Shown: positions 1-5,969 of the stretch, in pieces
Position numbering within the stretch: the first letter of the stretch is position 1
Layout of the letters: the number at the start of each line of letters is the position of its first letter
Source: Planctomycetota bacterium
Lineage (GTDB): Bacteria > Planctomycetota > PUPC01 > JACPCR01
Length of the DNA stretch: 19,889 bases
NCBI GenBank assembly: GCA_030740295.1
Contig: JASLXP010000698.1
Coordinates: forward strand, 1-19,889
Direction of reading: 5' to 3'
Translations under genes and position numbers: made by a program
Notes under the pieces: model-generated
The model's database searches: none
Told to the model about the DNA's origin: nothing
What the model saw: the letters and a program-made list of their open reading frames with translations, nothing else

Positions 1-357
1 CTTTTCGAAAGGTTGATCGAAAACAGTATCCGATTCCGCGGCGATGCCGCGCCGCAGATCACAATCACTTGTGAAGAGCTCAGAGGTCTGGATGAGATTA
101 CTCCCAAACTGACTTCATACAGCGATCAACGTTCATCGGGATGGTTTTTCAGCGTGACTGACAACGGTCGAGGGATTCCAGCCGAGGGTTCGGATTCTGT
201 TTTTAATCTCTTCGAACGCCTGCACTACGATGAACCTTCCGGCTCGGGAATAGGACTCTCCATTGCCAAAAAGGTTGTTGAACGCCATGGCGGTGAAATC
301 TGGATAGACAGACGACAGATCGAAGGCTGCACCGTTTGTATTGCCTTGTCGGATTAG
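1..357 (+). CDS. Sensor histidine kinase, C-terminal ATP-binding domain (partial)
   Basis: The reading frame is open from base 1, so the N-terminus lies outside the window; 118 residues are visible. They form the HATPase_c half of a sensor histidine kinase, the part that binds ATP and phosphorylates the kinase's own histidine. The N box is LFERLIENSIRF at the very start, the G1 box is DNGRGIP, and the G2 box is GSGIGLSIAKKVVERHGG near the end, followed by the usual C-terminal strand. The F-box-like stretch VFNLFERLHYDEPSGSGIGL resembles kinases of the bacteriophytochrome/PAS type. The sensor and dimerisation domains cannot be seen, so the signal is unknown, and no response regulator follows. 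The gene ends 13 bases before the end of the convergent DUF35 gene. The in-frame TTG at 13 is not a real start because the domain clearly extends upstream of it. Confidence 0.93.
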   Translation, partial: LFERLIENSIRFRGDAAPQITITCEELRGLDEITPKLTSYSDQRSSGWFFSVTDNGRGIPAEGSDSVFNLFERLHYDEPSGSGIGLSIAKKVVERHGGEIWIDRRQIEGCTVCIALSD

Positions 358-370
358 TCTTTTCTCCGTC

Positions 371-802
371 TCAGCCTTCGGTTTCATCCGACGGCATAAA
401 CACCAGACCGCCTGTTTTCCCGTCATCCGAATCCTGATGCAGGAAGCACATCCGCAGTGTTATTCCCGGCTTGATATTCTCCGGCCGCATTGCATCGACA
501 CCCTCTATCCGTGCGACCATACGGGGACCTTCCTGGAGCGCGATCACTCCAGTGCAGTAGGGTCGATCCCGGCCGTACCCTTCTTTCTCCATGTGAGGCG
601 GCGCCATGGTGATGCTGGAGAAGGCGACGAGCTTGCCTGTCCCCTGCATCTGCTGCCATTCAAGTTCCGATGAAGAACAGTGCATGCACACCTGACGAGG
701 CGGAACAAACAGAGCTCCGCAATCGGTGCACTTACTGCCCATGAGTTTTTCCTCTTTGAGAAACTCATGAAACCAGTAATCGCTGAGAGGGCGTTCTTCC
801 AA
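371..802 (-). CDS. DUF35 zinc-ribbon/OB-fold acyl-CoA-associated protein
   Basis: A 143-residue protein of the DUF35 family: an N-terminal helix, a rubredoxin-like zinc ribbon and an OB fold. The four zinc cysteines are C25-x2-C28 and C39-x2-C42 (KCTDCGALFVPP ... CMHC), followed by the OB-fold stretch GTGKLVAFSSITMAPP and ARIEGVDAMRPENIKPG. Family members bind partner thiolases or thiolase-like enzymes and help deliver acyl-CoA. The thiolase gene lies directly upstream. I chose a TTG start at 802-800: it lies 4 bases past the thiolase stop, has GGAG 8 bases upstream (inside the last thiolase codons), and restores the aromatic helix DYWFHEFLKEEKL that precedes the ribbon in this family. The first ATG (742) would cut that helix off. 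The open frame continues upstream into the thiolase gene, but that part is an antiphase shadow. Confidence 0.88.
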   Translation of the reverse strand: MEERPLSDYWFHEFLKEEKLMGSKCTDCGALFVPPRQVCMHCSSSELEWQQMQGTGKLVAFSSITMAPPHMEKEGYGRDRPYCTGVIALQEGPRMVARIEGVDAMRPENIKPGITLRMCFLHQDSDDGKTGGLVFMPSDETEG

Positions 803-806
803 CGAG

Positions 807-2072
807 CTATCTCCGTTCGAGGATGGTGAAAGTACACGTCCCGCCGGTGCCGCCGAGATTGTGGGCCGCGCCAATGGAGAGATTCTCGATGGGCACCTGG
901 CGTTCACCTGCCTGCTGTCTGAGCTGTTCCCAGATTTCGTAAAGTTGTGCGAGTCCGGTTGCACCCACCGGGTGGCCTTTGCATTTAAGACCTCCTGATG
1001 TGTTGATCGGTTTGGAACCATTGAGACCTGTCGCACCTTCGCGGGTGGCATCACAGCCCTGGCCTGGCTTGAAGAATCCAAGATCTTCGAGGTGAAGAAT
1101 CTCGGCGATGGAAAAGCAATCGTGGACTTCGGCAATCTGAATCTCATCGGGACCGAGCCCCGCCATTTCATACGCTTCGTGCGCGGCATACCGGTTGGCT
1201 TCGAACGAAGTCAGGTCCTCAGCCGCATGAAGGCCCCTGCCGCTTGCCTGCCCAATACCGATGACGTGGAGGGCAGCATCGGTGAAACGATTGGCCAGCT
1301 CTTCCGCCACCAACAGGACGCAGGCCGCGCCATCGCTGATCGGGCAACAGTCGAAGACGTGCATCGGCCAGGCCACGACTGGATTCGCCCGCGGATCGTG
1401 AAGAAATTCCTTTTCGTCTGACCAATCCGGTATCGGCTCACCTTTGCTTCTGGCACGCTCCTGCTTCCTCTGCATGAAGTCACGGATGGTCGATCTAAAC
1501 TGTGCCCGCGGATTGAGGGGGGCGTTGCTGTGACTCTTGATGGTGACTTCCATCAGGTCGTCGCGGCCTTTGCCATACCTGTCAAAGTACGCCGTAGCAA
1601 TGGCGCCGAAAACTCCAGGGAAAGTGAAACCGGCCTGCTGTTCATAAGGAGTCGCAGCGAGGGAGAGCCCCTCCGCCACCTCACTCGTCGTACGCTTGGA
1701 CATATCTTCAACGCCGCCGACAAGTACGATGTCGTAGAAACCGGATGCAATGGCGAACACACCTTCCCGAAACGCCAGCGCGCTGGATGCACAAGCGCCC
1801 TCGACGCGGGTAGCCGGCTTCGGCACCAGTCCAAGCGCATCCGACAGAATCGCGCCCCAGTGCGACTGATGGACGAACATGTCATTCGTGAAGTTGCCAA
1901 TGTAGAGCGCGTCGATGTCATTGGGATCGATCCCCTTGTCTACCGACCCAAGCATCTGGCGAAATGCGTCGGCAAAGAGGTCTTTGGAATCCCGTTCAGG
2001 AAACATCCCAAACGGCGACATCCCCGCGCCGACCATGGCGACGCCTCTATTGAGTTTGCGTTTTCTTTTCAT
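807..2072 (-). CDS. SCP-x-type thiolase (acetyl-CoA acetyltransferase family)
   Basis: A 421-residue thiolase-fold enzyme of the SCP-x/non-decarboxylating group, which cleaves or forms 3-ketoacyl-CoA in the cytoplasm. The nucleophilic cysteine is C94 in VEGACASSALAF. The catalytic histidines sit in HDCFSIAE (about H317) and GHPVGATG (about H367), and the glycine-rich end NLGGTGGTCTFTIL is typical. It is therefore probably a working thiolase and not one of the cysteine-less aldolase relatives that also pair with DUF35 proteins. The DUF35 gene starts 4 bases after its stop, implying a complex and translational coupling; the oxidoreductase gene lies just upstream. The start is uncertain. The ATG at 2072 (MKRKRKLNRGVAMVGAG) keeps the first beta strand but lacks a clear ribosome site. 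ATG 2036 has AGAGG 7 bases upstream but would clip the strand. TTG 2114 would add 14 unlikely residues. The substrate is unknown. Confidence 0.93.
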   Translation of the reverse strand: MKRKRKLNRGVAMVGAGMSPFGMFPERDSKDLFADAFRQMLGSVDKGIDPNDIDALYIGNFTNDMFVHQSHWGAILSDALGLVPKPATRVEGACASSALAFREGVFAIASGFYDIVLVGGVEDMSKRTTSEVAEGLSLAATPYEQQAGFTFPGVFGAIATAYFDRYGKGRDDLMEVTIKSHSNAPLNPRAQFRSTIRDFMQRKQERARSKGEPIPDWSDEKEFLHDPRANPVVAWPMHVFDCCPISDGAACVLLVAEELANRFTDAALHVIGIGQASGRGLHAAEDLTSFEANRYAAHEAYEMAGLGPDEIQIAEVHDCFSIAEILHLEDLGFFKPGQGCDATREGATGLNGSKPINTSGGLKCKGHPVGATGLAQLYEIWEQLRQQAGERQVPIENLSIGAAHNLGGTGGTCTFTILERR

Positions 2073-2137
2073 GACGTTGGGAGATGATTTCCAGACACGG
2101 CCTGGCGGGCACAACGTCGCGCCAGTCCGTTGTTTCC

Positions 2138-3190
2138 TCAGCCCGTGAAACCAGGGAAATCCGTCCCATTGCGAATCTCGGTCATTACCCGGATGACCTC
2201 TCGGACGGATTCAGGCGTCACGATCATTTCTTCTTCTCTTCGCATGACACCTGTGACGTTATCGTAAAAGTCTCCAATGTCGGGGCCCTGTGCCTCTACC
2301 GTTTCTTCGTGCCAGTCGAGTGGTTTGGATTCTGAGCCGTATTTCCGACCTACCGCGGCAATGTCGCGGGCTTCGATCGGGCCGGCTTCATCTGGATCGA
2401 ACCACCGGATAGTTGATTGCTTGCCGTCGCTGGTCAGCGTGCCGCTCGAGCCGCACAGAATCCAACTCGGCAAGGTGGCGGCCACGTTCTGTGCGGAAGA
2501 TGTCTCCATATCGACCGTGCAACCATTTTCGGACCTGAGGAACGCTTTCACATGATCTTCGACGTCCCCGGCCGACGCGATCTGCTGCAGGTCACCCATT
2601 ACATTCTTGATCGAGCCGCCAGCTAACTGAATCAGCATGTCGAGGAAATGGGGGCACGTGTTGTTGAGCACGCCGCCGCCGTTCTTTGCCAGGGTCTGCC
2701 AATCGTCCCGTCTGGCGAAACCGCTGCTGTAATTTCGAACGTGGTATAGACGGCCAATCTTGCCCGATTCAGCGACGTCCTTGAGGTGTGTGAATACTCG
2801 ATTGAATCGCCAGTTCTGATGCACAAACAGTTTCAGTCCTGTTTCTTTCGAGGCTGCGATCATCTGATCTGCTTCGGCAACAGTCATCGCCATCGGCTTC
2901 TCGACCACCACATTCTTTCCAGCGGCGAACGTTTTCAATGTGTCGGGGCCATGAAGGACGGATGGCGTCGCGATGACTGCTACTTCGATGTCATCCTGCT
3001 TCAACATCTCGTCAATCGATTCGTAGGTCTCGCAACCGAATTCATCGGCCGCTTCTTGCCGGCGTTCCTCAAGGGGATCGGAGACCGCGACTATCTTTGC
3101 ATCGTCCCTTGGCCGGAGATTTTTCACGTGGATGTTCCACCCAGACCGGCCCAGACCGACGACTCCATAACGAACTGGCTCAATACTCAT
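2138..3190 (-). CDS. Gfo/Idh/MocA family NAD(P)-dependent oxidoreductase
   Basis: A 350-residue member of the Gfo/Idh/MocA dehydrogenases, which oxidise or reduce sugars, inositols and related polyols with NAD(P). The Rossmann motif G12-L-G-R-S-G17 is at the N-terminus, the acidic residue after beta-2 is in AVSDP (D38), and the catalytic-lysine motif EKP is at 97-99. The C-terminal half-barrel contains GGGVLNNTCPHFLDML, where the histidine of this family's active site is expected. The ATG at 3190 is preferred over the GTG at 3193 because AGAGGA lies 8 bases upstream of it. It is the first gene of a probable operon with the thiolase and DUF35 genes; its stop is 65 bases before the thiolase ATG. 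Pairing a sugar-type dehydrogenase with acyl-CoA genes is odd and gives no clear substrate. Confidence 0.93.
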   Translation of the reverse strand: MSIEPVRYGVVGLGRSGWNIHVKNLRPRDDAKIVAVSDPLEERRQEAADEFGCETYESIDEMLKQDDIEVAVIATPSVLHGPDTLKTFAAGKNVVVEKPMAMTVAEADQMIAASKETGLKLFVHQNWRFNRVFTHLKDVAESGKIGRLYHVRNYSSGFARRDDWQTLAKNGGGVLNNTCPHFLDMLIQLAGGSIKNVMGDLQQIASAGDVEDHVKAFLRSENGCTVDMETSSAQNVAATLPSWILCGSSGTLTSDGKQSTIRWFDPDEAGPIEARDIAAVGRKYGSESKPLDWHEETVEAQGPDIGDFYDNVTGVMRREEEMIVTPESVREVIRVMTEIRNGTDFPGFTG

Positions 3191-3523
3191 CACTGATTTC
3201 CTCTGGTAATTGTTGCGCAGGCTTTCAACTGAAGATCTGTGGCACAGGTCTTCAACCCGCGATGGGGAACGAAGTTCGCTGAAGGTCAGGCTGGAACCTG
3301 CCCTGCAACGGAAACATTATGTGCCCCGGATGACATTCGATTCAAATGGATGGCAGGAGCCAATCCTGTTGGGATGCCTGCCCAATCTCTCATGGATCTT
3401 TGTCACACTCGAAGGATCATCATCCCAAGCCTTCAATGCTGAAGCAGCTTCTTCCAAAGGCACAGCCTGAGGGGTGTTCAGATCATTGATGAATAGAAGG
3501 CACACAGAGGACCATCCTCAAGC
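3191..3523 (-). other. Intergenic region, 333 bp, no recognisable gene
   Basis: This stretch lies between the metallopeptidase stop and the start of the downstream oxidoreductase, both on the minus strand. Short open frames exist on both strands (62 to 86 codons). None has a convincing ribosome site, a recognisable motif or normal composition, so I call none. It holds the 23-bp palindrome at 3231-3253 and a short GAGGA-CCA-TCCTC hairpin at 3507-3519, right after the peptidase stop. The promoter of the oxidoreductase operon is expected here, but I could not pick out a clear -35/-10 pair. Confidence 0.6.
3231..3253. promoter_or_regulatory. 23-bp palindrome upstream of oxidoreductase-thiolase operon
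   Basis: GAAGATCTGT and ACAGGTCTTC form an inverted repeat with a 3-base centre (GGC) and one mismatched pair. It lies about 40 bases upstream of the oxidoreductase start. Its size and position fit an operator for a dimeric repressor (GntR, LacI or TetR type), or a hairpin in the 5' leader. No regulator gene is adjacent, so this is inference from symmetry alone. Confidence 0.35.
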
Positions 3524-4945
3524 TCACTCATCTGGGCACGGCACTTTCGTCTGCGATTCGTCCACATCGATGCCGAGGGTCTTGAACCAGTCGAAGAGAT
3601 TGCGGCCGGCAGCAACGCTCAGGACGGCTACCGAATCATCAGCGGTGTAGCGTTTCTGTTTCTTTGGGTCGATCAGCTTTCGCTTCGCCTGGAAATACTT
3701 GCTGACGATCTGCGGTTCTTCTTTGCGGAGTTGTTCAAATATCCACATGGGTTTGGCCATGTGGACCACGTGTGGAACGTCCTTACCTTTAGCCAGGTCG
3801 TGGAGGTCCATTTTTGGGTCATGGCGTTTGGCGCCTTTAATCCAGTTTGTGAGGGTGGCATCGGCCTCTTTGTTTAAACCTGATTCGCGGCCCAGCAGAA
3901 TGCCGACGTAGGTGGCGATGCCCTCGTTCCACATGGGCTCGGGGAAAGGAAGCACCCAGGAATGCGTTGCTTCGTGACCGACCAATTCCACCATGCCGTA
4001 TTTTTTGTCGGGGAAGTTGCCCCACCAGACACCGAGCCCGATGGCGACGCCGCTGGAGAATCCGCCACCGCCGGTGGGCAGGAGAATCAGTTTCTTGAGC
4101 ATGCCTCCGGCAGGCGGTACGCCCATGATCTTTTCAATCAGAGGGTGGCTCTTTTCGTAAATCGCAAAGATCTCATCGGCCATCGGCTGGAGGTAATCAG
4201 AGCACTGGATCTCCAAGCCGGATTTGTCGGTGCTGTTTTCCGGCATGGTCGAATGGGGCGGATTCGATGGATCGACTTTCTTTCCGCTCGCCAGGTCTGC
4301 AAGCAAGGAATGCCACATGTCGGCATTGATGGGATCCTCGGCGTTGGGCTGCCTGCCGGACAACGCACGTGAGACGAGCATCAGTTTGCCCTTGCCAATT
4401 GAGCGGCGCGCCATCACGGCGCGTCCTTTGGCATCACGGATCAGGATGTCCCATGAAGTGTCGTCCTCGAGTGAGATTGTCTTGCCGCCGTAGGTCTTGA
4501 CTTTCTCAACTTTGAGTTTCTCTGCGGGTTTGAGCGGTTTTGCTGCAGACTGGTCTTCGAATCTTGCACCGAAAGCTCTGGCCAGTTCGTTGAGTCGATA
4601 TGTTTCTTCTTTACGGAACCGAGAGTGATCGCCCAGCACGACTACACCGCCGCCGCTCTCGATGAATTTGCGCACGGCCTGAATGTCCTGCGGAAAGAAA
4701 GGGCACGGGGAAGCCTCAGACTGCAGGACCAGCAAATTCACGTTGCTGAGATCACACTTGTGGAGCGTGCCCCAGTTGCGCGCATCTTTGCCACCGATGG
4801 GCTGGGTGTAATTCTTCGCGAAGCGGCCGTCGAAATAGAAAGAGAAGGTGTGTGAAATGTCTGTGACGCTGTGAATTCTCATTGGCCGATCGGCAAAGCT
4901 CTGGTGGGTCGAGAGTATGAGGAGAAGGAGGGGTGTTGCAGGCAT
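3524..4945 (-). CDS. Secreted gluzincin-type metallopeptidase with N-terminal GATase/DUF4350-like domain
   Basis: A 473-residue exported protein of a type I do not recognise by name. The N-terminus MPATPLLLLILSTHQSFADRP looks like a signal peptide, cut near SFA-DR. Residues from about 40 to 240 resemble the class I glutamine-amidotransferase-like fold of DUF4350/ThuA-type proteins (NVNLLVLQSEASP, FIESGGGVVVLGDHSRF). The second half carries a zinc peptidase site: HEATH at 324-328 and a third ligand in WNEGIATY (E341), that is HExxH-x12-E followed by the G[IFL]A step seen in M1 and Peptidase_MA families (clan MA). It probably cleaves peptides outside the cytoplasmic membrane. A GTG at 5041 would add 32 residues and overlap the upstream stop, but its GAGG is only 3 bases away, so I prefer ATG 4945. 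The last of four minus-strand envelope genes. Confidence 0.78.
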   Translation of the reverse strand: MPATPLLLLILSTHQSFADRPMRIHSVTDISHTFSFYFDGRFAKNYTQPIGGKDARNWGTLHKCDLSNVNLLVLQSEASPCPFFPQDIQAVRKFIESGGGVVVLGDHSRFRKEETYRLNELARAFGARFEDQSAAKPLKPAEKLKVEKVKTYGGKTISLEDDTSWDILIRDAKGRAVMARRSIGKGKLMLVSRALSGRQPNAEDPINADMWHSLLADLASGKKVDPSNPPHSTMPENSTDKSGLEIQCSDYLQPMADEIFAIYEKSHPLIEKIMGVPPAGGMLKKLILLPTGGGGFSSGVAIGLGVWWGNFPDKKYGMVELVGHEATHSWVLPFPEPMWNEGIATYVGILLGRESGLNKEADATLTNWIKGAKRHDPKMDLHDLAKGKDVPHVVHMAKPMWIFEQLRKEEPQIVSKYFQAKRKLIDPKKQKRYTADDSVAVLSVAAGRNLFDWFKTLGIDVDESQTKVPCPDE

Positions 4946-5012
4946 GGTTCTGTCCCAAGGAATCGGAAAGACGAGGAAGGCAGAGGAACTCTCCAAAAGA
5001 AGCAGGGCGAAA

Positions 5013-5552
5013 TCAGGGGCAGTCCTGAACCAGTGTTTCACACGCCTCGATTGTCAGCAGCATCTGATGGAGGTAACACGAATCCACCATACCAAACACC
5101 ACTGATGATCGATAGAAAAACCGGGCTTCCCATGCCTCGGCGATCACGATCCATAGCTGCAGGTATTCTCTTGTGCTTTCACCGACCGTTGCGGGTGATT
5201 CGATTCGGCCGACGAGGAGTCCATTTATTTCCATTTCCTCGAGCATTGGGTCATCCCAGGCAACCTGACGCTGTTCTGCCCAGGCATCTGTAAGCTGTTG
5301 GAGGGTCTGGCCGCTCATCGGATATAGCTGCAATTCCAGCACGCCGTCCTTTTCGTGGCTCATGAACAGGTGGCGGCCGCGCTCTTCCCGGCATTCCCAC
5401 CAGGGCGGATATCGCATCTTCAGACGATGCTCCGGGTCTTCGAAAACCAGCCCTTCCTTCAGGTCTGTTCTCTGAAGCTGCCGGAGGAGTTGCAGGGAGC
5501 GGATGGCCAGAAGAAGGAGAGCTGAGATGGCGACCCAGATGACTATCTGCAT
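5013..5552 (-). CDS. Single-span membrane protein of unknown function
   Basis: A 179-residue protein I do not recognise. Residues 1-18 (MQIVIWVAISALLLLAIR) form an N-terminal membrane anchor, followed by a basic/heptad-like stretch (SLQLLRQLQRTDLKEG) and a soluble domain with alternating strands and helices (LKMRYPPWWECREERG, LFMSHEKDGVLELQLYP). The pattern of a short RYPPWW motif followed by LxLxLYPMSGQTLQQLTD resembles small domains that follow a lipoprotein or anchor, such as PsbP/DUF1795-like folds, but this is only a loose impression. The start ATG is 6 bases after the lipoprotein stop. Its ribosome site GAAGGA overlaps the last codons of that gene, so the two are probably translationally coupled. 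The end is 67 bases before the peptidase start. Confidence 0.8.
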   Translation of the reverse strand: MQIVIWVAISALLLLAIRSLQLLRQLQRTDLKEGLVFEDPEHRLKMRYPPWWECREERGRHLFMSHEKDGVLELQLYPMSGQTLQQLTDAWAEQRQVAWDDPMLEEMEINGLLVGRIESPATVGESTREYLQLWIVIAEAWEARFFYRSSVVFGMVDSCYLHQMLLTIEACETLVQDCP

Positions 5553-5558
5553 CTGAAT

Positions 5559-5897
5559 TCATTCCTTCAATCCGGCCGGGCTGGCCACACTCGAAGCATC
5601 ATCCGGGGCATCGACAATGATCATCCCGTCGTCGTCTATGATGATGGCGTTGTCGTTGATGATGATGTTCACCTCGCTGCCGGTATCTATGTCATTGAAT
5701 ACATCACTGACTGCCGGGTTAGCCCGGTCGGAGGTTGGGATTCTTCTGAAATCGTCCGGACTGTTCGTGTATGAAACGAAGAAGGAGCAGCCGGTGATTG
5801 CCATGGCCGCCATGGCAATGGCGCAGGCAGGAAGAGCTGATTTCCATCGCCTTCCGCATGTCTCGGCCCCGTCCATTCCTGTTGCGATCTCACTCAT
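5559..5897 (-). CDS. Small putative lipoprotein with Ile/Asp-rich tail
   Basis: A 112-residue protein with a lipoprotein signal: a basic region (RRWK, residues 16-19), a hydrophobic stretch ALPACAIAMAAMA, and the lipobox I34-T-G-C37, so C37 would be lipidated. The mature part is short and acidic. It contains a run of three related segments, IIINDN, IIIDDDG and IIVDAP, around residues 75-95, which suggests repeated short beta strands with acidic turns, perhaps for ion binding or self-association. No family is recognised. The ATG at 5897 is used; TTG at 5903 and the internal ATG at residue 8 are alternatives, and none has a strong ribosome site. It is tightly followed by the single-span protein gene, and 66 bases with a small hairpin separate it from the upstream TPR-membrane protein. 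Confidence 0.75.
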   Translation of the reverse strand: MSEIATGMDGAETCGRRWKSALPACAIAMAAMAITGCSFFVSYTNSPDDFRRIPTSDRANPAVSDVFNDIDTGSEVNIIINDNAIIIDDDGMIIVDAPDDASSVASPAGLKE

Positions 5898-5940
5898 GAT
5901 CAAGATGCGAGCTGTCTGGAGGCAAGCGAATCAAAAGCAA

Positions 5941-5966
5941 GCGAATTGAGCGGAAAACGAATTCGC
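5941..5966 (-). terminator. Weak hairpin after the TPR-membrane protein gene
   Basis: GCGAATT (5941-5947) and AATTCGC (5960-5966) form a 7-bp stem with a 12-base loop, 3 bases after the TAA stop at 5970-5972. On the minus-strand transcript it is followed by TTGCTTTTG, a poor U-tract. It may slow or partly end transcription before the lipoprotein gene, but the stem is AT-rich and the case is weak. Confidence 0.3.
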
Positions 5967-5969
5967 CTT

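Noticed and set aside
803..1189. Upstream extension of the DUF35 frame (272-aa open frame)
   Set aside because: It lies antiphase within the thiolase gene and has no DUF35 features; the family begins just before the zinc ribbon.
3317..3505. 62-codon minus-strand frame in the intergenic region
   Set aside because: No ribosome site, no family resemblance, and a length expected by chance; a decayed gene end cannot be excluded.
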